From the NCBI GenBank assembly GCA_040751755.1, contig JBFMHC010000009.1:1-64000 (forward strand): a DNA stretch of 64,000 bases, given 5' to 3'. The translations under genes were made by a program, and so were the position numbers. The notes below the pieces were generated by a model that was not told the DNA's origin, did no database searches, and saw only the letters and a list, made by a program, of their open reading frames with translations. Positions 35,252 through 44,435 of this stretch are shown here, piece by piece (position 1 is the first letter of the stretch; each line of letters opens with the position of its first letter). The DNA is from PFJX01 sp040751755. GTDB taxonomy: Bacteria > Pseudomonadota > Gammaproteobacteria > Burkholderiales > Thiobacillaceae.

Positions 35252-38200
35252 TCACCCCCCCTTTGCGCGGAACCGCACAAGCCTCTCCATGGCGAGATAG
35301 ATCACCGGCGTGAGGTAGAGGGTGAGCAGCTGCGAGACCAGCAGCCCGCCCACCACCGCCAGACCCAGCGGCTGGCGGACCTCGCCGCCGGCGCCGTGGG
35401 CGATGGCGATGGGCAGGGTGCCGGCGAGCGCCGCCAGGGTGGTCATCATGATGGGGCGGAAACGCACCAGGCAGGCCTCATGGATCGCCGCCGCCGGATC
35501 CATGCCTTCCCCGCGCTGCCGCTCGAGGGCGAAGTCGATCATCATGATGGCGTTCTTCTTGACGATGCCGATGAGCATGATCACGCCGACGAAGGCGTAC
35601 AGGCTGAGCGTCTGGTCGAACAGCATCAGGGTCGCCAGCGCCCCGAGACCGGCGGACGGCAGGCCGGAGAGGATGGTGAGGGGGTGGACGAAACTCTCGT
35701 ACAGGACCCCCAGCACCAGGTAGACCACCAGCACCGCCACCAGCAGCAACAGGCCCAGGCCCTTCTGCGAGGCCTCGAAGGCCTGCGCCGCGCCCTGCAT
35801 GCCGGTGTTGAGCGAGGCCGGCAGGCGCAGCTCGCGTTCCGACGCGCGGATGCGCTCCACCGCCTCGCCCAGCGACACGCCCGGCTTGAGGTTGAAGGAC
35901 AGGGTCACGGCGGGCAGCTGGCCCAGGTGGTTGACGGTGAGCGCCTGCGAGCGGCGCGAGACGCGGGCGACCGTGTCGAGCGGCACCAGCCGCCCGGACG
36001 AGGCGCGCACATGCAGGCGCGACAGCACGTTGGGATCGGCCTGGAAGGCCGGCGCCAGCTCCAGGATCACCTGGTACTGGTTCGCCGTGCCGTAGATGGT
36101 GGAGACCTGGCGCGAGCTGAAGGCGGACTGCAGGGCATCCTCCACCTGCGCGTAGCTCAGGCCCAGCGCCGCCAGTCGGTCGCGGTCGATCTCCAGGGCA
36201 ATGGCGGGACTCTTGTCGTTGAGGTTGCTGCTCACGTCCTCGAAGCCGGGCATGCGGCGCATGCGCTCCAGCATCACGCCCGCCCAGTGGTACAGCTCCG
36301 CCAGGTCGGTGGATTGCAGGGTGTACTGGTATTGCGCGGCGGTGATCTGCGCGGTGACGCGGATCGGCGGCGGGTTCTGCAGCGACACCTTGATCCCCGG
36401 CACGGCGTTGAGCTTCGGCCGCAGCTTCTCGATCAGCTCGTCCGGGGTGAGCGTGCGCTCGCCGCGCGGCCTGAGGGTGAACAGCATGATGCCGCTGTTG
36501 GCGGTGATGCGCGAACCGCCCGCCCCCACCACGGACATGAAGGAGGCGATGTCCGGCTCCCGCGCGGCGATCTCCGCCACCTGGCGCTGCCGCGCCACCA
36601 TGGCGGCGAACGAGGCGTCCTGCGCCCCCTCCGTGTAGGCGAGGATGCGCCCGCTGTCGCCGCTGGGGATGAAGTCCTTGGGGATCTCGCGGTACAGCCA
36701 CGCGCTCGCCGCCACGGTGGCGAAGAACACCGCCAGCATCAGGCCGCCGTGCGCGATGGCCCAGCCCAGGCTGACCCGGTAGGCCTCGCGCGCGCCCTCG
36801 AACACCCGCTCCAGTGCGCGATGGACCGCGCCGTGCCGCCGCCGCGCCTCCGGCCTGACGTAGCGGCTGGCCAGCATGGGGGTGAGGGTCAGCGAGACGA
36901 AACCGGAGACCAGGATGGCGGCGGAGATGGTCACCGCGAACTCGTGCAGCAGGCGGCCGATGACGCCGCCCATGAACATCACCGGTATGAACACCGCCAC
37001 CATGGACAGGGTCATGGAGACGATGGTGAAGCCGATCTCGCGACTGCCTGCCAAAGCAGCCAGTCGCATGATGTTTTGGCTACGGCCGGTCGCTTCCGCG
37101 CCCTTAACATCGGCGCCGCCGATGTTAGCCTTCGCCGAAACGTCATTCGCCATCTCCTGATGGCGAATGATGTTTTCCAGCATGACGATGGCGTCGTCCA
37201 CCACGAAGCCCACCGCCAGGGTCAGGGCAAGCAGGGAGATGTTGTCGAGGCTGTAGCCCAGCGCGTACATCACGGCGAAGGTGCCGACCACGGAGATGGG
37301 CAGCGCCACGGCGGGGATCAGGGTGGCGGAGAGGTTGCGCAGGAACAGCAGGATCACCAGCACCACCAGACAGCCCGCCAGCACGAGCGTGAACTGCACG
37401 TCGTTCACGGATTCGCGGATCGACACGCTGCGGTCGTACAGGACCTCCAGGCTCACCGAGGCCGGCAGCTTCTCCTGGAAGGCCGGCAGGATCGCCTTGA
37501 TCGCCTCCACCGTCCGCACCGTGTTGGCGCCGGGCTGGCGCTGGATCGCGAGGATGATGGAAGGCTTGCTTCCCTCCCGGTTCCACAGCCAGTTGGCGCG
37601 CTTGTTGTCCTCGATGCCGTCGATCGCGGTCGCCACCTCCTGCAGGCGCACCGGCGCGCCGCCCCGCCAGGCGACGACCAATGGGCGGTAGGCGGCCGCC
37701 GTCTCCAGCTGGCCGTCGGTCTTGATGGCGATGCTCTGTTTAGGGCCGTCGAGGGCGCCGGTGGGCTGGTTCACGTTGCCCTGGGCGATGGCGGCACGCA
37801 GCTCGTCGATGCCGATGCCGCGCGCCGCCAGCAGGTCCGGGTCCGCCTGGATGCGCACCGCGTGCTTCTGCGCCCCATACACCTGCACCTGCGCCACCCC
37901 CGGGATGGTGGAGATGCGTTGCGCCAGCTGCGTCTCGGCGTACTCGTTGACCGCCTGCATGGGCAGGCCGGGGGAATGCATGGCGAGATAGAAGATCGGC
38001 TGGTCCGCCGGGTTCACCTTGCGGAACGACGGTGGCGTCGGCATGTCCGCCGGCAGCTTGCGCTGCGCCGCCGCGATCGCCGCCTGCACATCGAGCGCCG
38101 CCGCGTCGATGTCGCGGTCGAGGTTGAACTGCAGGGTGATGCTGGTGCTGCCCTGGGCGCTCACCGAGCTGATGCTGTCGACGCCGGCGATGGTGGCGAA

Positions 38201-38410
38201 CTGCGCCTCCAGCGGCGTGGCCACCGCCGCCGCCATGGTCTCGGGCGAGGCACCGGGCAGGCTGGCGCTCACCGAGATGGTCGGGAAATCGACGTTGGGC
38301 AGCTCGGAGACCGGCAGGAAGCGGTAGGCGATGACGCCGAACACCAGGAACGCCGCCATCAGCAGCGTCGTCATCACCGGGCGGCGGATGCACAGCTCGG
38401 GCAGCTGCAT
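35252..38410 (-). CDS. RND-family efflux pump inner-membrane subunit (MdtB/MdtC-like), with an in-frame repeat insertion
   Basis: 1052 residues, a proton-driven trimeric pump of the HAE1 family. Features: MQLPELCIRRPVMTTLLMAA at the N-terminus, two large periplasmic loops, twelve membrane helices and the proton-relay region LALTLAVGFVVDDAIVMLEN (about 390-410). After ENIIRHQEM the family normally has about ten residues before the GSREIGFT segment; here about 24 extra residues are encoded by a family B repeat (37073-37141) with flanking hairpins. The insertion falls in the cytoplasmic loop just after the proton-relay helix. Its adaptor gene lies 4 bases upstream. No outer-membrane channel gene is in the window. 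Confidence 0.95.
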   Translation of the reverse strand: MQLPELCIRRPVMTTLLMAAFLVFGVIAYRFLPVSELPNVDFPTISVSASLPGASPETMAAAVATPLEAQFATIAGVDSISSVSAQGSTSITLQFNLDRDIDAAALDVQAAIAAAQRKLPADMPTPPSFRKVNPADQPIFYLAMHSPGLPMQAVNEYAETQLAQRISTIPGVAQVQVYGAQKHAVRIQADPDLLAARGIGIDELRAAIAQGNVNQPTGALDGPKQSIAIKTDGQLETAAAYRPLVVAWRGGAPVRLQEVATAIDGIEDNKRANWLWNREGSKPSIILAIQRQPGANTVRTVEAIKAILPAFQEKLPASVSLEVLYDRSVSIRESVNDVQFTLVLAGCLVVLVILLFLRNLSATLIPAVALPISVVGTFAVMYALGYSLDNISLLALTLAVGFVVDDAIVMLENIIRHQEMANDVSAKANIGGADVKGAEATGRSQNIMRLAALAGSREIGFTIVSMTLSMVAVFIPVMFMGGVIGRLLHEFAVTISAAILVSGFVSLTLTPMLASRYVRPEARRRHGAVHRALERVFEGAREAYRVSLGWAIAHGGLMLAVFFATVAASAWLYREIPKDFIPSGDSGRILAYTEGAQDASFAAMVARQRQVAEIAAREPDIASFMSVVGAGGSRITANSGIMLFTLRPRGERTLTPDELIEKLRPKLNAVPGIKVSLQNPPPIRVTAQITAAQYQYTLQSTDLAELYHWAGVMLERMRRMPGFEDVSSNLNDKSPAIALEIDRDRLAALGLSYAQVEDALQSAFSSRQVSTIYGTANQYQVILELAPAFQADPNVLSRLHVRASSGRLVPLDTVARVSRRSQALTVNHLGQLPAVTLSFNLKPGVSLGEAVERIRASERELRLPASLNTGMQGAAQAFEASQKGLGLLLLVAVLVVYLVLGVLYESFVHPLTILSGLPSAGLGALATLMLFDQTLSLYAFVGVIMLIGIVKKNAIMMIDFALERQRGEGMDPAAAIHEACLVRFRPIMMTTLAALAGTLPIAIAHGAGGEVRQPLGLAVVGGLLVSQLLTLYLTPVIYLAMERLVRFRAKGG
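37073..37141. repeat. Family B palindromic repeat inside the RND pump gene
   Basis: A 69-base core from GTTTTGGCTACGGCC to GCCTTCGCCGAAAC with a central inverted repeat AACATCGGCG/CGCCGATGTT (106-115 and 117-126 of the 37.0 kb block) framed by TTAAC and GTTAGCC. It is flanked by hairpins GCGACTG/CAGTCGC (37040-37067) and TCATTCGCCATC/GATGGCGAATGA (37143-37170). The core aligns with the galU copy (44452-44516) in reverse orientation. It is translated in frame in the pump. Confidence 0.8.
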
Positions 38411-38414
38411 GGCG

Positions 38415-39584
38415 TCAGCCCTTGGCGGGCCTGTCTCCCACCGGTTTGCCCGGGCCTGCCTTGGGATCGCGGATCTTCACCCTGGACTTCGGCGTCAGGC
38501 GCGAGTGGCCGTCCGTCACGACCATCTCGCCCGCCGCCAGGCCCGCGCCCAGCGCGGCAACGCCCTCGCGCGTGAGGGCGAGCCTCACCGGTCGCTGCCG
38601 CACGCCCTGGTCCGCCTGCACCACGTACACGAAACTGCCCTCCGGGCCCTGCTGCACCGCCTCCATGGGCACCGTCACCGCGCCCTTCAGGGTCTCCAGG
38701 ACCAGGCTCACGTCGAGGAACTGGCCGGGCGCGAGGCGTTCGTCGCGGTTGGCCAGCACGGCCTTCATGAGGATGGTGCCGGTGGCGGCGTCCACCGCGT
38801 TGTCGAGGAAACGCACCTCGCCTTCCCCGGCGTCGCCGACCTCGCCGGGCACGCGCACCGCGACCTTGAGGGCGCCGCCGCGCAGCCGCGCACGCAGCCG
38901 GCCGAGGTATTTCTCCGGCACCGCGAAGCTCACGAACAAAGGCTGCACGCGGTTCACCACGGCGAGCGGGGTGTCGTTCAGCTTCACCGCCGCGCCCGGG
39001 TACACCAGGCGCGCGCCCACCACCCCGGCAAAGGGCGCGCGGATGACCGTGTAGCCGAGCTGCAGACGCGCGAGGTCGACCGCCGCCTGATCGGCCTTCA
39101 CCGTCGCCTCGGCGGCGGCGAGGGCGGCGCGCACCTCCTCCACCTTCTCCGCGGAGACGAAGCCCTGGGCCTGCAGGGCGGCATAGCGCGCCACGTCGGA
39201 GCGGGCCTTCGCCTGGTTGGCCTGGTCGCGCGCGAGGTTGGCCTCCGCCTGGCGCAGGCGCGCGGCGAAGTCCGCCGGATCGAGGCGCAGCAACACCTGG
39301 CCGGCCCGCACCTGCTGCCCCTCGGCGAAGCCCACCTCCGCCACCTGGCCGTCGACGCGGGACTTCAGGGTCACGCTCTCGTAGGCCTCGGCGCGCCCGA
39401 CCAGATCGAGGGTCACCGGCACGTCGCGCGCCTCGGCGCGCGCCACCAGGACGGGCACCGGCGGTTTTTCCTTGGACTTGGCCTCCTGCGGCGCGGCGGG
39501 CGGGCGCTGCATCCATGCATAGCCGGCCCCGCCCAGGACCAGGACCAGGAGGGCGCCTCCGAGCAGGCGTTTCGTCGCGGGCAT
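38415..39584 (-). CDS. RND efflux periplasmic adaptor subunit (MdtA-like)
   Basis: 389 residues, a membrane-fusion protein linking the inner-membrane pump to an outer-membrane channel. An N-terminal membrane segment (about 7-25) is followed by a lipoyl-like domain (RAEAYESVTLKSRVDGQVAE), a coiled-coil hairpin rich in Ala/Gln (about 100-175), a beta barrel and a C-terminal membrane-proximal domain. It is translated just ahead of the pump gene. The start at 39584 lies 66 bases from the divergent hpnC. Confidence 0.93.
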   Translation of the reverse strand: MPATKRLLGGALLVLVLGGAGYAWMQRPPAAPQEAKSKEKPPVPVLVARAEARDVPVTLDLVGRAEAYESVTLKSRVDGQVAEVGFAEGQQVRAGQVLLRLDPADFAARLRQAEANLARDQANQAKARSDVARYAALQAQGFVSAEKVEEVRAALAAAEATVKADQAAVDLARLQLGYTVIRAPFAGVVGARLVYPGAAVKLNDTPLAVVNRVQPLFVSFAVPEKYLGRLRARLRGGALKVAVRVPGEVGDAGEGEVRFLDNAVDAATGTILMKAVLANRDERLAPGQFLDVSLVLETLKGAVTVPMEAVQQGPEGSFVYVVQADQGVRQRPVRLALTREGVAALGAGLAAGEMVVTDGHSRLTPKSRVKIRDPKAGPGKPVGDRPAKG

Positions 39585-39650
39585 CGCGTGAATCTCTAAC
39601 CTCTTCTCAATCCCCGCATTCTGCCTCAGGCGGCCGGTAAACTACGCGCC

Positions 39651-40538
39651 ATGAGCACGCCCACGCAGACCGTCGGCCACTACGAGAACTTCCCGGTGGC
39701 CTCCCTCGCCCTCCCCGCCCGCCTGCGCGCGCCGGTGCGGGCGATCTACGCCTTCGCGCGCAGCGCCGACGACTTCGCCGACGAAGGCGAGCACCCGGCC
39801 GAATGGCGCCTCGCCCGCCTCGCCGAATACCACGCCCACCTGCGCGCCCTGGAGCGCGGCGAGGCGGTGGACCACCCGATCTTCCGCGAGCTGGCGCCGC
39901 ACATCCGCGCGCACGCCCTGCCCTACCCCCTGTTCCACGACCTGCTCGACGCCTTCGAGCAGGACTGCACCAAGACCCGCTACGCCGACTTCGGCGAGGT
40001 CATGCAGTACTGCCGCCGTTCCGCCAACCCGATCGGCCGTCTGCTGCTGGCCCTGTACGGCGACCGGGACGAGAAACACCTGGCCTGGTCGGACGGCGTG
40101 TGTTCGGCCTTGCAGCTCATCAACTTCCTGCAGGACGTCGCCGTGGACTGGCAAAAGGGCCGCGTCTATCTGCCGCAGGACGAGATGGAGAGATTCGGCA
40201 TCAGCGAGCGGCAGGTCGCCGAGGGCCGCGCCGACGCCCTGTGGCAGCAGTTCATGAAGACGCAGATCGAGCGCGCGCGGCGCATGCTGCAGGCCGGCGC
40301 GCCCCTGGGCCGCGCCCTGCCCGGCCGCATCGGCCTGGAGATGCGCCTGATCATCCTCGGTGGCGCGCGCATCCTGGAAAAGCTGCACGACAGCCAGGGC
40401 GATGTATTCCACCATCGCCCCACCCTCGGCACTTGGGACTGGCTGGGCATGGCCTGGCAGGCCCTCAAACCGGCCCGGCGCGCGCGGCCAGCGGGCGGGT
40501 GCAGCGGCGGCAGCTGCGGTACGGGATGCAAAAACTGA
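39651..40538 (+). CDS. hpnC: Hydroxysqualene synthase HpnC
   Basis: 295 residues, trans-isoprenyl-diphosphate synthase fold. HpnC converts presqualene diphosphate to hydroxysqualene. YENFPVASLALPARLRAPV and FARSADDFADE (first Asp-rich motif, about 45-55) plus LINFLQDVAVDWQKGR (second, about 160-175) are visible. The ATGA overlap with hpnD and the hpnC-D-E order identify the squalene route used for hopanoids. No hopene cyclase gene lies in this window. Confidence 0.94.
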   Translation: MSTPTQTVGHYENFPVASLALPARLRAPVRAIYAFARSADDFADEGEHPAEWRLARLAEYHAHLRALERGEAVDHPIFRELAPHIRAHALPYPLFHDLLDAFEQDCTKTRYADFGEVMQYCRRSANPIGRLLLALYGDRDEKHLAWSDGVCSALQLINFLQDVAVDWQKGRVYLPQDEMERFGISERQVAEGRADALWQQFMKTQIERARRMLQAGAPLGRALPGRIGLEMRLIILGGARILEKLHDSQGDVFHHRPTLGTWDWLGMAWQALKPARRARPAGGCSGGSCGTGCKN

Positions 40539-41386
40539 TGGACCCGCACCAGTACTGCGAAGACAAGGCCGCCGCCAGCGGCTCCAGCTTCTACTACGCC
40601 TTCCGCTTCCTGCCGCCGCCGCGACGCCGCGCCATCACCGCCTTCTATGCCTTCTGCCGCGAGGTGGACGACATCGCCGACGAATGCCGCGACCCGCAGG
40701 TGGCGCGCGCCAAGCTGTTCTGGTGGCGCGGCGAGATCCTCAAGCTGTACGACGGCACGCCCAGCCACCCGGTCACCCAGGCCCTCGTGGAGGCGGTCGC
40801 GGCCTACCGCCTGCCGCAGGAGGCCTTCGAGGCGGTGATCGACGGCATGGAGATGGATCTGGGCTACGTCCGCTACCCCGACTTCAAGCAGCTCAACCTC
40901 TACTGCCACCGCGTCGCCGGCGTGGTGGGCGAGGTGGCGGCGCAGATCTTCGGCGGCAACGACGCGCAACCCATCGATCGCGCCACGCTCAAGTACGCCA
41001 ACCGCCTGGGCCTGGCCTTCCAGCTCACCAACATCATCCGCGACGTGGGCGAGGACGCGCGCCGCGGCCGCATCTACCTACCGCAGGACGAACTAGCGCG
41101 CTTCGGCGTGAGCGAGGCGGACCTCCTGCACGCCCGCTACGGCGACGGCTTCCGCCAACTCATGGAATTCCAGTGCCAGCGCGCCCTCGCCACCTACGAC
41201 GAGGCCATGGCCCTGCTGCCCGCCGCCGACCGCAAGGCGCAGCGCCCCGGCCTGATCATGGCCGCCATCTACCGCACCCTGCTGGAGGAGATCCGCGCCG
41301 ACGGCTGCCTGGTACTGGACCGGCGCTACGCCCTCACGCCGCTGCGCAAGCTATGGCTGGCCTGGCGCACCTGGATGCGCGGGTGA
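40538..41386 (+). CDS. hpnD: Presqualene diphosphate synthase HpnD
   Basis: 282 residues. HpnD joins two farnesyl diphosphates into presqualene diphosphate. SSFYYAFRFLPPPRRRAITA and FCREVDDIADE form the first Asp-rich region (about 33-55); FQLTNIIRDVGEDARRGRIY is the second (about 165-184). I use the ATG at 40538, which overlaps the hpnC stop; ATG 40526 is an in-frame alternative. The TGA overlaps the hpnE GTG. Confidence 0.94.
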   Translation: MDPHQYCEDKAAASGSSFYYAFRFLPPPRRRAITAFYAFCREVDDIADECRDPQVARAKLFWWRGEILKLYDGTPSHPVTQALVEAVAAYRLPQEAFEAVIDGMEMDLGYVRYPDFKQLNLYCHRVAGVVGEVAAQIFGGNDAQPIDRATLKYANRLGLAFQLTNIIRDVGEDARRGRIYLPQDELARFGVSEADLLHARYGDGFRQLMEFQCQRALATYDEAMALLPAADRKAQRPGLIMAAIYRTLLEEIRADGCLVLDRRYALTPLRKLWLAWRTWMRG

Positions 41387-42666
41387 AGCCCGGCCGCGTC
41401 GCCGTGGTCGGCGGCGGCTGGGCCGGCCTGGCCTGCGCGGTGATCCTGGCCGACGCCGGCCTGCCGGTGAGCCTGTATGAGTCGGCGCGCCAGCTCGGCG
41501 GGCGCGCCCGTACCGTGGTGTGGGACGGCCTCGCGGTCGACAACGGCCAGCACCTCATGGTCGGTGCCTACCGCGAGACCCTCGCGCTGATGCGGCGCCT
41601 GGGCACCGCCGCCCTAATCGAACGCCACCCCCTGGACCTGCGCGTGCCGGGCTTCCGCCTGTGCCTGCCGCGCCTGCCCGCGCCCCTGCACCTGGCCACC
41701 GGCCTGCTCGGCTGCCGCGGCCTCGGCTGGGGCGAGAAGCTCGCAGCGGCGCGCTTCATGCAGCAACTCAAGGCCCGCGGCTTCCGCCTGGAACGCGACC
41801 ATCCAGCCAGCGAGCTGCTCGCCGGCCAGCCCGCCGCGCTGGTGGACAAGCTCTGGGGCCCGATCTGCATCGCCGCGCTCAACACCCCGCTGCACCTGGC
41901 CTCCGCGCAGGTGTTCTGCAACGTGCTGCGCGACAGCCTGATGGGCACGCGCGCGGACAGCGACCTGGTGATGAACCGCGCCGACCTCGGCCGCCTGCTG
42001 CCCGAGGCGGCGGCGGCGCGGCTGCGCGAGGCCGGCGCCGAGGTGCATCTGAGCCGCCGCGTGGCGGGCGTGCGCGAGGACGGCGCGAGCCTTCGGCTGG
42101 AAGGGCCGGACGCGAGCTTCGGGCAGGTGGTGATTGCCACCCACCCCAGCCAGGTCGCATCCCTGACCGCAACGCTGCCGGCGCTCGCCGGCCTGCGCGA
42201 GGACCTGGCCGGCCTGGACTGGCAGCCCATCCTCACCCTCTGGCTGCGCTTCGAGCGCCCGCCCGCCCTGCCCTTCCCCATGCTCGGCCTGGGTCCGGGC
42301 CAGGCGCCGTGGGCGTTCGAGCGCAACGACCTGGCGCCGGGCGTGGTCGGCATGGTGGAGAGCGCGCACGGCCCGCACCTGGAGCTGGCACCCGAGGCCC
42401 TGCTGGCATCCTATCTGCGGCAGCTCGAAGCGGCCGTCGGCCCGCTGCCACGACTACTGGCCTGGAAGGCCATCACCGAGAAACGCGCCACCTTCACCTG
42501 CGCCCCCGGCATGCGTCGGCCGGACAACGCCACCGCCGTGCCGGGGCTTTACCTGGCGGGCGACTACACCGCCGACCCGGACCCCGCCGAGGCCTACCCC
42601 GCGACCCTCGAAGGCGCGGTGCGCAGCGGCGTAAAATGCGCGCACTCGATACTGGAACGCACATGA
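41383..42666 (+). CDS. hpnE: Squalene-associated FAD-dependent desaturase/reductase HpnE
   Basis: 427 residues, a flavoprotein that reduces hydroxysqualene to squalene. The N-terminal dinucleotide motif VVGGGWAGLACAVILADAG (about 7-25) and ESARQLGGRART bind FAD; the C-terminal YLAGDYTADPDPA with SGVKCA closes the amine-oxidase-like fold. It starts at a GTG overlapping the hpnD stop and ends in an ATGA overlap with the following SDR gene. Confidence 0.94.
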   Translation: MKPGRVAVVGGGWAGLACAVILADAGLPVSLYESARQLGGRARTVVWDGLAVDNGQHLMVGAYRETLALMRRLGTAALIERHPLDLRVPGFRLCLPRLPAPLHLATGLLGCRGLGWGEKLAAARFMQQLKARGFRLERDHPASELLAGQPAALVDKLWGPICIAALNTPLHLASAQVFCNVLRDSLMGTRADSDLVMNRADLGRLLPEAAAARLREAGAEVHLSRRVAGVREDGASLRLEGPDASFGQVVIATHPSQVASLTATLPALAGLREDLAGLDWQPILTLWLRFERPPALPFPMLGLGPGQAPWAFERNDLAPGVVGMVESAHGPHLELAPEALLASYLRQLEAAVGPLPRLLAWKAITEKRATFTCAPGMRRPDNATAVPGLYLAGDYTADPDPAEAYPATLEGAVRSGVKCAHSILERT

Positions 42667-43409
42667 AAGACTACTCACCCGCCCCCGACCTCCTGCGCGA
42701 CCGCGTCATCCTCGTCACCGGCGCCGGCCAGGGCCTCGGCCGCAGCGCCGCGCTGAGTTTCGCCAGGCACGGCGCCACCGTGGTGCTGCTGGGCCGCACG
42801 GTGAACAAGCTGGAGAAGGTCTACGACGAGATCATGGCGGCCGGCGGGCCGATGCCGGCGATCTTCCCCATGGACCTCGCCGCCGCCAGCGACGCCGCCT
42901 TCGAGAGCCTGGCGCAGGCCATCGCCTACCAGTTCGGCCGCCTCGACGGCGTCTGCCACTGCGCCACCGACTTCGAGGCCCTGCAGCCGCTGAAGCTGGA
43001 GAACCTGGCGGACTGGCTGGAGCTGTTCCGCGTCAACGCCGCCGCGCCCGCGGCGATCGACCGTGCCGTGGAGCCCTACCTGGAGAAGGCCGCGGACGCC
43101 TCGGTGATCCTGATCGGCGAGACCCACGGCCACGCACCCGCCGCCTACTGGGGCGGCTTCGCCGTCTCCAAGGCGGCGCTGGAGGCGTATTTCAAGATCC
43201 AGGCGGATGAGTGGTCGGAGGTGCCGCAGCGCATCAACCTGCTGATCCCCGGCCCCATCCACTCGCCGCAGCGCGCCAAGACGCACCCGGGCGAAGAGAA
43301 GACCGCCCTGCCCACCTGCGACGAGGTGGCGCGGACCCTGCTCTATCTGATGGGACCGGAGAGCCGCGCGGTGCGCGGGCAGGTCATCGACTACCGGGAC
43401 GCGCGGTAA
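42663..43409 (+). CDS. Short-chain dehydrogenase/reductase (YciK-like), fourth gene of the hpnCDE operon
   Basis: 248 residues, a classical SDR with cofactor loop VTGAGQGLGRSAALSFARHG (about 18-37). The usual Tyr-X3-Lys pair reads YWGGFAVSKAALEAYF, where the catalytic Tyr-Lys spacing is wider than YxxxK, as in YciK-type proteins. It overlaps hpnE by four bases (ATGA), so it is translated with the squalene genes; whether it acts on a hopanoid precursor is unknown. A family A repeat follows before the converging galU. Confidence 0.85.
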   Translation: MKDYSPAPDLLRDRVILVTGAGQGLGRSAALSFARHGATVVLLGRTVNKLEKVYDEIMAAGGPMPAIFPMDLAAASDAAFESLAQAIAYQFGRLDGVCHCATDFEALQPLKLENLADWLELFRVNAAAPAAIDRAVEPYLEKAADASVILIGETHGHAPAAYWGGFAVSKAALEAYFKIQADEWSEVPQRINLLIPGPIHSPQRAKTHPGEEKTALPTCDEVARTLLYLMGPESRAVRGQVIDYRDAR

Positions 43410-43464
43410 GGCGCCGCAACGGGCTGAACCCGAATCCGGCAATGCACGGCGACCTGTTCGGTCG

Positions 43465-43525
43465 CCGCCCTCTCCCCAACCTTTAGCCCTTCAGGGTGCT
43501 CCCCCGCTGGGGGAGGGGGTCTGCC
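43465..43525. repeat. Family A palindromic repeat between the SDR gene and galU
   Basis: GGCGAC/GTCGCC hairpin (from about 43449), then CCCTCTCCCCAACC, then a C-run/G-run palindrome (CTCCCCCGCTGGGGGAG). It shares the CCCTCTCCCC and G-run elements with the ygiQ and 62.3 kb copies. Lies between converging genes. Confidence 0.6.
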
Positions 43526-43537
43526 GTCACGCCACGT

Positions 43538-44431
43538 TCAGGCCGCGTCGCCCTTGCACGACGAACAGAAGCGGTTTTCCAGATAGGCCTTGAACTCGTC
43601 CGCCACCTCCGGGTGCTTGAGGGCGTATTCCACGGTCGCCTCCAGATAGCCCAGCTTGGTGCCGCAGTCGTAGCGCGTGCCGGTGAATTCGTAGGCCAGG
43701 ATCTGCTGCTCGTTCATGAGGGCGGCGATCGCGTCGGTGAGCTGCAACTCGCCGCCGGCACCGCGCTCGATGCGCTTGAGGTGGTGGAAGATGCGCGGCG
43801 TGAGCACGTAGCGGCCCACCACCGCGAGGTTGGAGGGGGCGTCCGCCGGTTTCGGCTTCTCGACGATGCGGGTGACGCGCGAGAGCCGTTCCGCCATGGG
43901 CGAGGCGGCGACGATGCCGTAGGACGCGGTGTCCTGCGGGTCCACGTGCTGCACGCCCACCAGGGAGCACTGGTAGTAGTTGTACAGGTCGCACATCTGC
44001 TTGGTGGCGCCCGGTTCGCCATCGATCAGGTCGTCGGCGAGGATCACCGCGAAGGGCTCGTCGTTCACCGCCGGCTGCGCGCACAGCACGGCATGGCCGA
44101 GGCCCAGGGCCTCGGCCTGGCGGATGTAGATGTAGTTGACGTTCACCGGCAGGGTGCCGCGCAGGTTCTCCAGCGCCTTCAGCTTGCCGCGCGTCTCCAG
44201 TTCCACCTCCAGCTCGTAGGCCTTGTCGAAGTGGTCGGCGATCGCGCGCTTGGTGCGGCCGATGATGAAGATCAGGTCGGTGATGCCGGCGGCGGCGGCC
44301 TCTTCCGCCGCGTATTGGATCAGCGGCTTGTCGACGATGGGCAGCATCTCCTTGGGGTTGGCCTTGGTCGCGGGCAGAAAGCGGGTGCCCATGCCGGCGG
44401 CTGGGAAAACAGCCTTCGTAACTCTCTTCAT
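43538..44431 (-). CDS. galU: UTP-glucose-1-phosphate uridylyltransferase
   Basis: 297 residues making UDP-glucose, a donor for LPS, capsule and osmolyte synthesis. MKRVTKAVFPAAGMGTRFLP holds the nucleotide-binding loop, and NPKEMLPIVDKPLIQYAAEE, LGLGHAVLCA and the YDCGTKLGY segment near the end are typical. ATG 44431 is used (GTG at 44434 also in frame), with GAGGAG upstream. The start codon falls in the 25-base loop of a 12-bp stem. Upstream lies a second copy of the first eight codons, with different synonymous codons, ahead of a family B repeat. The tail is slightly longer and cysteine-containing (FCSSCKGD). Confidence 0.95.
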   Translation of the reverse strand: MKRVTKAVFPAAGMGTRFLPATKANPKEMLPIVDKPLIQYAAEEAAAAGITDLIFIIGRTKRAIADHFDKAYELEVELETRGKLKALENLRGTLPVNVNYIYIRQAEALGLGHAVLCAQPAVNDEPFAVILADDLIDGEPGATKQMCDLYNYYQCSLVGVQHVDPQDTASYGIVAASPMAERLSRVTRIVEKPKPADAPSNLAVVGRYVLTPRIFHHLKRIERGAGGELQLTDAIAALMNEQQILAYEFTGTRYDCGTKLGYLEATVEYALKHPEVADEFKAYLENRFCSSCKGDAA

Positions 44432-44435
44432 CACA

